Shown: piece after piece, positions 1 through 8,107 of the stretch
Layout of the letters: every line of letters starts with the position of its first letter
How positions within the stretch are numbered: position 1 is the stretch's first letter
Source: an uncultured beta proteobacterium
Lineage (GTDB): Bacteria; Pseudomonadota; Gammaproteobacteria; Burkholderiales; Burkholderiaceae_C
Length of the DNA: 34,124 bases
Direction: 5' to 3'
Assembly: GCA_903828665.1 (NCBI GenBank)
Contig: CAIKMZ010000048.1
Coordinates: 1-34,124, forward strand
Made by a program: the position numbers and the translations under genes
The notes under the pieces: model-generated
Databases searched by the model: none
What the model saw: the letters and a program-made list of their open reading frames with translations, nothing else
What the model was told of the DNA's origin: nothing

Positions 1-590
1 GAGCGGCGGGGCCCCAGCGCACAGGGCGGCGCACCTGCCAATCCCGCAGCAGGCCGCACTGCGGTGATCCGCTGCACGAAGCGTGCAGGATCGTCGAGGA
101 AACCTTCCTCAAACGCGACGACATGAAATGTGCCGAAAACCGCCAGCAGCTCGGCCGGACGCAGGAGAAAATCCGGATTGGAGGGTTTTCCAATCGTTTC
201 ATTTCCCTGCGTGAAAGTCTCATAGATCAAGACGCCACCGGGAGCCAGACTCTGGACGATAGCCGGGAACAGGGGCCGCCACAAATAGTTGGTGACGACA
301 ACGCAGCCGAATTGACGGACCTGCGCGCCTTCGATCAGCGGCCAGGGATCGTTCTCAATGTCAGCAAGAACAGTCTCGCCGAATTGTTTCGCGACTGCAA
401 TCGCCGGCGCCGATCGATCAACGCCAGTGACCATGTGGCCGTGCTGGGTGAACCACTTCATGTGGCGCCCGTTGCCGCACGCGATATCCAGGACGGTTGT
501 GCGCGGCGCCAGCAGGTGCGTCCAGCGTTTGACCCAGTCTGATACCGGTCCGGGGTCCGGCGTGACCAGCGTTGGCGATCGATCGGGCAT
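1..590 (-). CDS. SAM-dependent methyltransferase (class I), 3' end outside window
   Basis: The reverse strand is open from an ATG at 590 to the window edge, giving 196 codons without a stop, so the C-terminus is missing. The translated start is MPDRSPTLVTPDPG. Motif I of the Rossmann methyltransferase fold is clear at about residues 33-41 (VLDIACGNG), followed by a strand ending in acidic GVD near residue 57. A later LAPGGVLIYETF segment (near residue 125) is the usual post-motif strand of small-molecule methyltransferases. The substrate cannot be inferred. The gene starts 8 bases after the 41-residue peptide gene, which follows the MFS gene, so the three are probably co-transcribed. Forward-strand open frames over this stretch show no family signature and look like shadows. 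Family call is firm; specific function is unknown. Confidence 0.85.
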   Translation of the reverse strand, partial: MPDRSPTLVTPDPGPVSDWVKRWTHLLAPRTTVLDIACGNGRHMKWFTQHGHMVTGVDRSAPAIAVAKQFGETVLADIENDPWPLIEGAQVRQFGCVVVTNYLWRPLFPAIVQSLAPGGVLIYETFTQGNETIGKPSNPDFLLRPAELLAVFGTFHVVAFEEGFLDDPARFVQRITAVRPAAGLAGAPPCALGPRR

Positions 591-598
591 GCGGCGTT

Positions 599-724
599 CT
601 AGAAACAGGACCAGATCTGATTGGCCAGCGTGACCAGAAAATCAGGCCGACCGTAGAGCGAAAACACCAGCAGCAGCACGCAAAGTGCCAAGCCGTAAAG
701 TCCGATCCTGTGTCTGCGCTTCAC
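599..724 (-). CDS. 41-residue single-pass membrane peptide
   Basis: A short frame starts with GTG at 724 and stops with TAG at 599-601. The product begins MKRRHRIGLYGLALCVLLLV (initiator read as Met) and ends in ANQIWSCF. It has a basic N-terminus (KRRHR), one hydrophobic helix at about residues 8-23, then a short polar tail, so an N-in inner-membrane topology is likely. It starts 4 bases past the MFS stop and ends 8 bases before the methyltransferase ATG, the spacing of translationally coupled genes. I recall similar short proteins in Comamonadaceae but cannot confirm this without a search. Function is unknown; it could be a small partner of either neighbour. Confidence 0.6.
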   Translation of the reverse strand: MKRRHRIGLYGLALCVLLLVFSLYGRPDFLVTLANQIWSCF

Positions 725-728
725 GGCT

Positions 729-1949
729 TCACGTTGCCTGCATGGCGGCATTGCGGTTGATGGACGTTTCCTTGATCGGCAGGTTCACCAACGCCGCCAG
801 CACGCCAAGGGCAATGGCGATGTACCAGACTGCGTCGTAGTTTCCTGTGCGGTCATACAGGTATCCGCCGAGCCACACACCCATGAAGGATCCGATCTGG
901 TGGCTGAAAAACACGAAACCGCTGAGCATCGACAAATGCGCCACGCCGAAGATCTGCGCCACCGTCGCATTGGTTGCCGGAACGGTCGAGAGCCAGAGCA
1001 GCCCCATGACGCCGGAGAAGATGTAGACGCTCAGCGGCGATAGCGGCGCCAGCAGGAACAGACTGATGGCGATGGCACGCGTGAAGTAGATGAAGGCCAG
1101 GATGTTCTTCTTCTGCATCCGCTGCCCGAGCATGCCCGCTGCGTATGTGCCGAAAACATTGAACAGGCCGATCAGCGCCAGCGCATAGCTGGCCACCTGT
1201 GGCGACAACCCCTTGTCGCGCAGGTAGCTTGGCATGTGGACGCCGATGAAGACAACCTGAAAGCCGCAGACAAAATAGCCGGCCATCAGCAACTGAAAAC
1301 TCGGGTAGCGAAACGCCTCCGTTACGGCCTGCAGGATGGTCTGCTCGCGCTGGACGATGGAGCCGCCGCTGAAACCCGGTTCGCGCAAGCCCCAGGCCAG
1401 CGGCACCATCATCAGGGAAGCGATCCCCAGGATCACCAGGGCCTCTTTCCAGCCGAAACTGCCAATCAGGAAACCCTCGGTTGGTACCATCAGGAACTGG
1501 CCGAACGAGCCGGCCGCTGCGGCAACTCCCATGGCCCAGGAGCGCTTGTCGGCGCTGACGTTGCGACCGATCACGCCGTAGATCACGGCGTAAGTCGTGC
1601 CGGCCTGGGCCATCCCGATCAGCACGCCGGCGGTCATCGAAAACAGCAGCGGTGAACTGGCGCTTGCCATGCCGAGCAGCCCGAGCGCATACAGGACCGC
1701 GCCGCCGACGATGACTTTGAATGCACCCAGCCGGTCTGCCACCATGCCGGCGAAGATGCCGGAAACCCCCCAGGCCAGATTCTGGATCGCGATGGCAAAG
1801 GCAAAAGTCTCGCGGCTCCAGCCTTGGCTTTGTGTCACCGGCTGCAGCCACAGCCCGAAGCCGTGGCGGATGCCCATGGACAGCGTGACAATCGCGGCGC
1901 CGCACAGCAGGACCTGCGTCATGGAGAGTTTTGAGTTGGAGTCTTGCAT
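729..1949 (-). CDS. MFS transporter
   Basis: This is a major facilitator superfamily permease of about 406 residues with roughly 12 hydrophobic segments. It has the family's typical length and loops such as GMVADRLGAFKV after the second helix, which is the motif A position between TM2 and TM3, and a central charged loop. The substrate is not evident; the GIRHGFGLWLQPV opening resembles oxalate/formate-antiporter-like and monocarboxylate-type MFS proteins. The open frame runs back to 2024, but residues before MQDSNSKL are polar and atypical, so I place the start at 1949. ATG 1922 is also possible, and no strong ribosome site decides between them. The gene heads a leftward set with a 41-residue peptide and a methyltransferase, and is divergent from the SlyD-like gene. 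Confidence 0.85.
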   Translation of the reverse strand: MQDSNSKLSMTQVLLCGAAIVTLSMGIRHGFGLWLQPVTQSQGWSRETFAFAIAIQNLAWGVSGIFAGMVADRLGAFKVIVGGAVLYALGLLGMASASSPLLFSMTAGVLIGMAQAGTTYAVIYGVIGRNVSADKRSWAMGVAAAAGSFGQFLMVPTEGFLIGSFGWKEALVILGIASLMMVPLAWGLREPGFSGGSIVQREQTILQAVTEAFRYPSFQLLMAGYFVCGFQVVFIGVHMPSYLRDKGLSPQVASYALALIGLFNVFGTYAAGMLGQRMQKKNILAFIYFTRAIAISLFLLAPLSPLSVYIFSGVMGLLWLSTVPATNATVAQIFGVAHLSMLSGFVFFSHQIGSFMGVWLGGYLYDRTGNYDAVWYIAIALGVLAALVNLPIKETSINRNAAMQAT

Positions 1950-2088
1950 CGGACAAATGGATTGGATTTCTGGCATTGTCTGATAATTTGCCGGTTCGCT
2001 CCGGGCGGCAGGGCTTGGCTGCATGGCGCCACCGCTTTGGAGCGAGAATGACGGACCCGATCATCACCCACCCAATGCTGTCAAACCC

Positions 2089-2565
2089 ATGAAAATTGAG
2101 AAAAACACCGCCGTCACCTTGCGTTACACCATCAGCGACAAGCAGGGCAAGATTCTGGAGCAAAGCGACGAGCCGATGGCCTATCTACATGGTGGCTATG
2201 GCAATACCTTTGCCAAGATCGAGGAAGCGTTGGACGGACAGGAGGCCGGGTATCGCGTCACGCTGGAACTGCAGCCGCAGGACGCCTACGGGCTGCGCGA
2301 CGAGAGTTTGGTGCAGACCATTCCCAAGACCCAGTTCCCTCCCGGCGTCAAGGTCGGCGGGCAATTGCGCGGTCAGGGCGAGGATGGGCAGTCTCATGTC
2401 TTTACCGTCTTGAAGGTCAAGGGCGACAAGGTCATTCTGGATGGCAACCATCCGTTTGCCGGCAAGGCGCTGCGTTTCAATGTCAGCGTGACCGAGGTTC
2501 GTCCCGCCACGGAAGAGGAAGTGACGCATGGGCATGTGCATGGCGCGCACGGCCACCACCACTAG
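2089..2565 (+). CDS. slyD: FKBP-type peptidyl-prolyl isomerase, SlyD family
   Basis: The 158-residue product is a SlyD-type prolyl isomerase and chaperone of the cytoplasm. It opens MKIEKNTAVTLRYTISD, has the HGGYGN loop near residues 37-42, an inserted IF domain in the middle (about residues 70-120), and the family's DGNHPFAGK return to the FKBP fold near residue 122. It ends in a short His-rich tail (GHVHGAHGHHH), which in SlyD proteins binds nickel and other metals. The tail here is shorter than the E. coli one and lacks its cysteines. The start is the ATG at 2089; the upstream in-frame extension to 2023 overlaps the divergent MFS gene's leader and does not look like protein. Confidence 0.92.
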   Translation: MKIEKNTAVTLRYTISDKQGKILEQSDEPMAYLHGGYGNTFAKIEEALDGQEAGYRVTLELQPQDAYGLRDESLVQTIPKTQFPPGVKVGGQLRGQGEDGQSHVFTVLKVKGDKVILDGNHPFAGKALRFNVSVTEVRPATEEEVTHGHVHGAHGHHH

Positions 2566-2637
2566 AGGCTCAGGCGCGAGACAGGACCGGAAGCCGCACG
2601 CGATTTCCCGTTGGCGCGGCTGTTACGCCGTGCTCGC

Positions 2638-3417
2638 TCACTGATGCTTGAAGTTGGCCTTGCGCTTGTTGACGAAAGCGTCCATGCCTTCCTTTTGGTC
2701 AGAGGTGGCAAACAGCGAGTGAAACAGGCGGCGCTCGAAAAGAACACCTTCGTTGAGCGAGCTCTCGAAGGCCCGGTTGACCGATTCCTTCGCTGCCATC
2801 GTGGCGATTTGCGAGTAGTCGCAGATCATCAGTGCTGCGCCCAGAGCCTCTTCCATCAGTTTTTCCAGCGGAACGACGCGGCTGACCAAGCCGGCGCGTT
2901 CGGCTTCCGTGACATCCATCAGGCGACCGGTCAGGGCCAGGTCCATCGCCTTGGCCTTGCCTACGGCACGCGGCAGGCGCTGCGTTCCGCCAGCGCCGGG
3001 AATGATGCCGAGTTTGATTTCGGGCTGACCGAAACGGGCGTTCTCGGCGGCGATGATGAAGTCGCACATCATCGCGAGCTCGCAGCCGCCGCCCAGCGCA
3101 AAGCCGCTGACCGCCGCGATCACCGGCTTGCGCACGCTGCGAATCTGTTCCCAGTTGCGCGTGATGAAGTCGCCCTTGTAGACATCGGCGAAGCTGTAGC
3201 TTGCCATGGCGCCAATGTCGGCGCCCGCGGCAAAGGCCTTTTCGCTGCCGGTGATGATCATGCAGCCAATGGCGGCGTCGGCATCAAAGGCTTTCAGGGC
3301 GGCGCCGAGTTCCGTCATCAACTGGTCGTTCAGCGCATTGAGCTGCTTGGGCCGGTTCAGGGTGATGACGCCGACTTTGCCGGCTTCGGTGCGGATGGTG
3401 ATGGTGTCAGAAGTCAT
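2638..3417 (-). CDS. enoyl-CoA hydratase (crotonase family)
   Basis: At 259 residues this is a full-length crotonase-fold protein that hydrates trans-2-enoyl-CoA in beta-oxidation or aromatic-acid degradation. The oxyanion-hole segments are present: [11 protein letters not shown] at residues 61-71 and [11 protein letters not shown] at 109-119. The two catalytic glutamates of true hydratases are there, E113 in GGGCEL and E133 in GQPEIKLG. The closest recognisable group is the short-chain PaaF/FadB1-like hydratases, but no paa genes are nearby, so I give no symbol. A GGAG ribosome site precedes the ATG at 3417. It follows the M61 gene after 57 bases on the same strand and may be read with it. 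Confidence 0.93.
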   Translation of the reverse strand: MTSDTITIRTEAGKVGVITLNRPKQLNALNDQLMTELGAALKAFDADAAIGCMIITGSEKAFAAGADIGAMASYSFADVYKGDFITRNWEQIRSVRKPVIAAVSGFALGGGCELAMMCDFIIAAENARFGQPEIKLGIIPGAGGTQRLPRAVGKAKAMDLALTGRLMDVTEAERAGLVSRVVPLEKLMEEALGAALMICDYSQIATMAAKESVNRAFESSLNEGVLFERRLFHSLFATSDQKEGMDAFVNKRKANFKHQ

Positions 3418-3474
3418 GGAATTCTCCGGTATGTGTGATCGGTTGCTTGCATTTGTGTCTCTTCCTGTCCCGCT

Positions 3475-5286
3475 TCAGGGCTTTCCGGCTTCATTGAGCC
3501 ATTGCGCTGCGAGCTGCTTGTCATGGACTGTCAACTGCCAGGTGCTGGCGGCCTTTGGCAGCGTCAGGCTCAGTTGGTGAAGGCGTTTGTCGCGCGCCAC
3601 CAGGGCGCCGATCTTCGTGGCGGTGCCGGCGTAAAGCGGCAGATCGTCCAGTGTGGTGAGCCGCCAGCGCGTCGTGGTCCTGGCGGGGCCAACTTCAACG
3701 CCGAGCCACTCATCGCCGGGTGCAAAGCCGGCGTTTTCCGCCGCACCGCCGCGCAGCACGGTCTTGATCTGCACCCCGGGCCCATCGCCCAGGCGCAGTC
3801 CAAGGCGCTGCGCGATCGGCGCCGGCTCTTCGTGCACGTCGATGCCCTGGCGTTCCAGCAGTTTCTTCAGCGGCAGTGCTTCGACGCCGTGCACCCAAAG
3901 TGCGATCTCGCTGGCAAAGGAGCGCCCTGACGAGTCGGCCAGCACGGTGCACAGGTCATCCTCGGTCATGGGCCCGCCCCGGCAGCGTTGCCACAGCGCG
4001 CGCATCACGGCATCAAGCGTGCTCCGTCCGTGCTGGCGCAGGCTCAAGTCCAGACACAAGGCCACCAGTGCCCCCTTGGTGTAGTAGCTCACCGTGGCGT
4101 TGGGCGTGTTCTCGTCCTGCCGGTAATATTTGATCCAGGCGTCGAAGCTGGCCTGCGCCACACTTTGCACCTCACGCCCCGGTGTCTGCAGTACCTGGTT
4201 GATGGTCTTGCCCAGCAGCTTGAGGTACGTGCCGTCGTCGATCAGCTTGGCGCGGCGCAGCAGCAGGTCGTCGTAGTAGCTAGTGAAGCCCTCGAAAAAC
4301 CAGAGCAGTCGCGTGTAGTTTTCTTGCGTGTAGTCGTAGCGGGTGAACTCCGCCGGTCGCAGGCGCTTGACGTTCCAGGTATGGAAATACTCGTGGCTGA
4401 TCAGGCCCAGCAAGGTGACGTAACCCTCGCTCTTGTGAGCCGCTGCGGCGCCCGACTCGAGCGCCGGGTTGGCCAGACGGGGCAGGTCCTTGCGCTTGCA
4501 GATCAGCGCCGTCGAGTTGCGATGCTCGAGCCCGCCGTAACCGTCGCCGACGGCATTGAGCATGAACAGATAGTCCTGGTGCGGTGGCTTGCTGCGCGTG
4601 CGCTTGCTGCTCCGATCGCCATGCCAGAAGCCGATTTCGGCTTCGCAAATCTTCTGTGTATCGGCCAGCAACCGGGTGCCATCGAAACCGGGCGGCGCGC
4701 CGGAGACGACAAACCGGTGCCGGATGCCACCCGCCACAAACGAGCCATGCCAGAAGCGCCCCATCTCCACCGGGCAATCCACCAGCTCATCGTAGCTGGC
4801 GGCGAGGTAGCACCCAAAGCCGTCGCGGTTGACTTTTTCCGCCGTCAGGCCAGTCGCCACCTGCCAGCCGGGCAAGGCCTTGTCAGGCGGGAGTTCCAGT
4901 GTGTGGGGTTTCTGCTCCTGTCCGTGCACCTGGAGCAACAGGCTGGTGCCGTTGAAGAAGCCACGGCTGACGTCAAGCCAGGCGGTGCGCACCGAGTTGT
5001 CCAGCGCGTACACCTCGTAGCGCAGCACCAGCGGCTTGCTGCCGGCGCATTCGATCTGCCAGCTGCACTTGTCGAGCTGGATCAGCGCCAGTTCCCTGGT
5101 GCCTTGCAGCGCCTGCAGGCGCTGCAGGTTCTTGGCGAACTCGCGCACCAGGTAGCTGCCTGGAATCCAAACCGGCAGACTGACGCCTTGCGCGGTGGCT
5201 GGTTCTGCGATCGTCAGCGTGACCTCAAACAGGTGGGCCTGCAGGTCCAGCACGCGGACCCGGTAATGCACGCGCGCTTCAGTCAT
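3475..5286 (-). CDS. M61 family metallopeptidase with PDZ domain
   Basis: The 603-residue product belongs to the M61 glycyl-aminopeptidase family. The zinc motif HEYFH lies at residues 298-302 and the third ligand is probably E332 in WFFEGFTSYY. An N-terminal beta-sandwich domain (residues 1-180, with LPVWIPGSYLVREF) precedes the thermolysin-like domain, and a PDZ-like domain follows at about 475-560 (LGLRLG, GGAAENAGFAPGDEW). There is no signal peptide, so a cytoplasmic location is likely. The ATG shares one base with the dsbC stop (TGATG), implying coupled translation. Substrates in vivo are unknown for this family in betaproteobacteria. Confidence 0.93.
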   Translation of the reverse strand: MTEARVHYRVRVLDLQAHLFEVTLTIAEPATAQGVSLPVWIPGSYLVREFAKNLQRLQALQGTRELALIQLDKCSWQIECAGSKPLVLRYEVYALDNSVRTAWLDVSRGFFNGTSLLLQVHGQEQKPHTLELPPDKALPGWQVATGLTAEKVNRDGFGCYLAASYDELVDCPVEMGRFWHGSFVAGGIRHRFVVSGAPPGFDGTRLLADTQKICEAEIGFWHGDRSSKRTRSKPPHQDYLFMLNAVGDGYGGLEHRNSTALICKRKDLPRLANPALESGAAAAHKSEGYVTLLGLISHEYFHTWNVKRLRPAEFTRYDYTQENYTRLLWFFEGFTSYYDDLLLRRAKLIDDGTYLKLLGKTINQVLQTPGREVQSVAQASFDAWIKYYRQDENTPNATVSYYTKGALVALCLDLSLRQHGRSTLDAVMRALWQRCRGGPMTEDDLCTVLADSSGRSFASEIALWVHGVEALPLKKLLERQGIDVHEEPAPIAQRLGLRLGDGPGVQIKTVLRGGAAENAGFAPGDEWLGVEVGPARTTTRWRLTTLDDLPLYAGTATKIGALVARDKRLHQLSLTLPKAASTWQLTVHDKQLAAQWLNEAGKP

Positions 5287-6002
5287 CAGTTCTGGGCTTC
5301 GGTCAGGTATTTCTCGACCTGTGCCGACGCGATGGCACCTGGCACGCGCGTGCCATCGGCAAAGATCAGGGTCGGCGTGCCGTTGATCTTGTGCTTGTGC
5401 CCGATTTCGAGGTTGCGCGCGATGGCGGCCGTGTCACAGGTCGCGGCCGCTGCCGGCTTGTCACGCACCATCCAGTCCTGCCAAGTCTTGCCCTTGTCCT
5501 TGGCGCACCAGATGTTCTTCGACTTGTCATTCGAATCGGCGCTCAGGATCGGGTACAGGAACATGTAGACCGTCACGTTGTCGACCTTCTGCAGGTCACG
5601 CTCGAAGCGTTTGCAGTAGCCGCAATTCGGGTCCTCGAATACGGCCAGCTTGCGCTTGCCGTTGCCGCGCACGATGGTGAATGCGTCCTTGAACGGCAGC
5701 GCGTCGAAGGCAATGGCTGACAGTTTGTCGATGCGCTCTTCCGTCAGATTGCGGCGTTGCCGGGTGTCGATCAGGTTGCCCTGCAGTAGGTAGTTGCCTT
5801 CGGCATCGGTGTAGAAGATATCGGTGCCGTTGACCCGGACTTCAAACAGCCCCGGTATCGGCGTCTTCGAGACCTCTTCGATCTTTTGCAGCTGCGGCAG
5901 ACGCTCGCCCAGGTTCTTGCGAAGCGTGGCTTCCTGCGCGCTGGCGCCAACGGCCAGCAGCAAGGTGCAGCCGAGCAATGCAGTTTTCATCATCTTCTTC
6001 AT
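5286..6002 (-). CDS. dsbC: thiol:disulfide interchange protein DsbC
   Basis: This is a periplasmic disulfide isomerase of 238 residues. It has a signal peptide at residues 1-22 (MKKMMKTALLGC..., ending near ASAQ), an N-terminal dimerisation domain (about 25-85, with a typical GLFEVRVNGTDIFYTD segment), and a thioredoxin fold with active site C127-G-Y-C130 in EDPNCGYCKRF. A cis-Pro loop (GTPTLIFADG) is near residue 205. A good AAGGGA ribosome site sits upstream of the ATG at 6002, so I reject the longer frame to 6053. It lies 20 bases after the FAD monooxygenase gene and overlaps the M61 gene. It would be reduced by a DsbD protein encoded elsewhere. Confidence 0.96.
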   Translation of the reverse strand: MKKMMKTALLGCTLLLAVGASAQEATLRKNLGERLPQLQKIEEVSKTPIPGLFEVRVNGTDIFYTDAEGNYLLQGNLIDTRQRRNLTEERIDKLSAIAFDALPFKDAFTIVRGNGKRKLAVFEDPNCGYCKRFERDLQKVDNVTVYMFLYPILSADSNDKSKNIWCAKDKGKTWQDWMVRDKPAAAATCDTAAIARNLEIGHKHKINGTPTLIFADGTRVPGAIASAQVEKYLTEAQN

Positions 6003-6022
6003 GGTCGCTTCCCTTGTCCAAA

Positions 6023-7147
6023 TCAAAAACCCATCGCCTGGCGCGCCACCCACTGCTTGAACGGGCCGCTTTGGTCAAACCCGTTCATGCCCCAGTTGCG
6101 CGCGGCCTGCCACGGCGCGCCACGCTGCCAGAACAACTGCTGCAGGCCATCCATCGTCGCGCCCATCGTGGCAACCTCGGCCTTGCGCGAGCGCTCATAG
6201 CGCCGCAGCAGCTTTTCGTCGCCGGCCGAGCGCCAGTATTCGCGCTCGTGCAGTATCTTCGCCAAGGCGGCCACATCCGCCAATCCCAGGTTCAGACCCT
6301 GCCCGGCCAGCGGATGCACATTGTGGGCCGCGTCGCCTGCCAGAGCCCAGGCCTTGCCGGCGTGCGTCCCGCCCCAGCGCTCGGCGCGCGCCATCTGCAA
6401 GGGCCAAGCAGCGCGCTCACTGCTCAGGCTCAGGCGGCCCAGGCAGCCTTCGCTGGCCGCTTCGAGCTTTTGGCAAAACGCGGCGGGTTCATCCGCCAGC
6501 AGGCTCTGCGCATTCTCTTCCTTCACAGACCATACGATGGCGACAGAGTTCCCCTGCGGTCCGTCCAGCGGCAAAAAAGCCAGGATTTCGCCTTGCGCAA
6601 ACCATTGGCGCGCGATTTGCTCATGGGCGCGCTCGCAGTTCAGGCGCGCGGCGATGGCGCGTTGCGGATAGCGTGTGACATTGAAATCGATGTCGAACTC
6701 GGCGCGCGTGCTGCTGGCCTTGCCCTCGCAGATGACCGTGAGCGCGGCCGGCTGCGGCGCGTCGAGCAATTCGATCTGCGGCTGGAACCGCACGGCGTCG
6801 GCCAGCTGCGATTCCAGCACCGGCACATCGACAATCCAGGTCAGGCCCGGCACTTTGAGTTCGGCCGCCGAAAAGTTCACCTCACCGCCGTCGTCGCCCT
6901 TGACCTGCATGCCCAGCACTTCGGTCGCATGCCGGGCATCGGGCCAGCAGCGCAGTGATTCGAGCAGGGCGCGCGATCTGGAATTCAGGGCATAAGCCCG
7001 CACGTCCGTCACCGGCGCGTTGCTGATGGGTCCGCTCGGGGGTTGCAGCACCAATCCGACCCGCAGGCGTTCGCGCGCCAGCAGCAGCGCGAGCGTGCGG
7101 CCGACAATGCCGCCGCCGCGTATGCAAATGTCATAGGCTTGAGTCAT
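6023..7147 (-). CDS. UbiH/COQ6-family FAD-dependent monooxygenase
   Basis: The 374-residue protein is a class A flavoprotein hydroxylase of the UbiH/UbiF/VisC/COQ6 group, which hydroxylates the ubiquinone ring precursor. The N-terminal dinucleotide-binding motif is CIRGGGIVGRTLALLLAR (GxGxxG at residues 11-16). The second FAD motif, ALAGDAAHNVHPLAGQGLN, is strongly conserved near residue 290. The usual DG motif appears as EG (CEGKASSTR, near residue 140), a mild deviation. Which ring position it acts on cannot be told. The ATG at 7147 is preceded closely by GAGGG; a frame extending to 7306 adds non-family sequence. It is the first gene of the leftward set with dsbC, the M61 peptidase and the hydratase. 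Confidence 0.87.
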   Translation of the reverse strand: MTQAYDICIRGGGIVGRTLALLLARERLRVGLVLQPPSGPISNAPVTDVRAYALNSRSRALLESLRCWPDARHATEVLGMQVKGDDGGEVNFSAAELKVPGLTWIVDVPVLESQLADAVRFQPQIELLDAPQPAALTVICEGKASSTRAEFDIDFNVTRYPQRAIAARLNCERAHEQIARQWFAQGEILAFLPLDGPQGNSVAIVWSVKEENAQSLLADEPAAFCQKLEAASEGCLGRLSLSSERAAWPLQMARAERWGGTHAGKAWALAGDAAHNVHPLAGQGLNLGLADVAALAKILHEREYWRSAGDEKLLRRYERSRKAEVATMGATMDGLQQLFWQRGAPWQAARNWGMNGFDQSGPFKQWVARQAMGF

Positions 7148-7365
7148 GCCCTCGATTGTAGAAGGCGGGCAGTGCGCGGTTCGCCCAGCGGGTCTTCCTG
7201 AGGGCACAGCTTTCGAGCGGATCCTTCCAGTCGCGACTTGCCGGGCCTGCGGCTTGCGAATTGTCAACACCGCGGCGCTGCCCCTTACTAAGCTGCAAAT
7301 TGACATGATCCGTGGGCATTTGCTCGGGATCAGAGGGTTTTTTCTTGATACCCAGGAGATGCACC

Positions 7366-7875
7366 ATGAAAAGGACTGCCAGACTTGAACGGAATCTTCT
7401 TCTTGCCGGATTGCTGACCGCTCTGACCGGCGCCGGCTCTGCCGTCGCGCAGGCGCTGCCGAAAGAGGGAAGCTACGATTTCACGGCGTGTCTTTCCGGC
7501 GTTGTCAATGCGGTAGCATTTTCAAAGACCCAGTTCGGCTACAGCTACGAAGCGATGGGCACGGCGCGCAGCAATCCGCCCGGCGGAATGATGGACAACT
7601 CGACGGTCCGATGCGTCGGAATGAACACCTCGCTCAACGGCAAGAACACACAGAACACGCTGTGCGAGACGGTCGACCGTGATGGTGACAAGCAGCTCGC
7701 GCTGGTGCTGCTGGCCAGTGATGGCAGGATCACCCGCGACGTCATTGCCGGAACCGGGAAGTTCGAAGGATTGCAAATGAGCGGCAGCATGGTGCCCGTC
7801 GGCACGTTTCCGACCATCAAGCCCGGAACATTTCAGAATTGCAATCATCAGACCGGCAGCTACAAGATGAAGTGA
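7366..7875 (+). CDS. small secreted protein with four cysteines, unknown function
   Basis: The 169-residue product starts at the ATG at 7366 after a clear AGGAG site (7354-7358). It has a signal peptide of about 31 residues (MKRTARLERN, a hydrophobic run, then GSAVAQA). The mature part has four cysteines (in FTACLSG, TVRCVGMN, NTLCETVD and FQNCNHQ), which could form two disulfides in the periplasm. It is rich in beta-prone and glycine residues, and a GTGKFEGLQMSGSM segment near residue 145 resembles the repeated edge strands of allene-oxide-cyclase-like barrels; that fold is only a guess. It stands alone, divergent from the UbiH-family gene. I do not recognise the family. Confidence 0.7.
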   Translation: MKRTARLERNLLLAGLLTALTGAGSAVAQALPKEGSYDFTACLSGVVNAVAFSKTQFGYSYEAMGTARSNPPGGMMDNSTVRCVGMNTSLNGKNTQNTLCETVDRDGDKQLALVLLASDGRITRDVIAGTGKFEGLQMSGSMVPVGTFPTIKPGTFQNCNHQTGSYKMK

Positions 7876-7895
7876 GACGACGTCCGAAGGACCGA

Positions 7896-7917
7896 CTGCC
7901 GGCGGCTCGGCAGCCGC
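7896..7917 (+). terminator. possible weak terminator hairpin after the secreted protein gene
   Basis: About 20 bases after the stop codon, two mutually exclusive 6-bp hairpins can form: CTGCCG with CGGCAG (7896-7913), or GCGGCT with AGCCGC around a CGGC loop (7902-7917). No T-run follows, so factor-independent termination is doubtful. Confidence 0.25.
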
Positions 7918-8107
7918 AGTTCGCCGGTCATTACAATTGGCACCCATCTCCCGGGACAAATTGAAGGCGTAAACCCTGCGGCAATACAGCGTCCGCGCAG
8001 CTTCGACTTGATCCTCGCAACCCGACGGTCCGACGTGAATCGGGCACTGCCACGATGCCGGCATTGGCATCGATGGTGCATCGGGGTATTGATATTTAAG
8101 GACTTTC

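Noticed and set aside
123..760. Forward-strand open frames at 123-542, 358-633 and 572-760
   Set aside because: They oppose a clear reverse-strand methyltransferase and the 41-residue peptide, have no family motifs and are arginine/serine-rich in the way antisense shadows of GC-rich genes are.
853..2163. Long reverse frame of 436 codons over the MFS gene
   Set aside because: It is Arg/His/Gly-rich without domains and lies over the real transporter frame, which has proper hydrophobic periodicity.
2592..2621. Possible hairpin AGCCGC / GCGGCT between slyD and the hydratase gene
   Set aside because: The loop is 18 bases, the stem only 6 bp and no T-run follows, so termination cannot be claimed.
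3988..5568. Forward frame of 526 codons opposite the M61 and dsbC genes
   Set aside because: It is antisense to two well-recognised genes in overlapping operon structure and has no recognisable domain.
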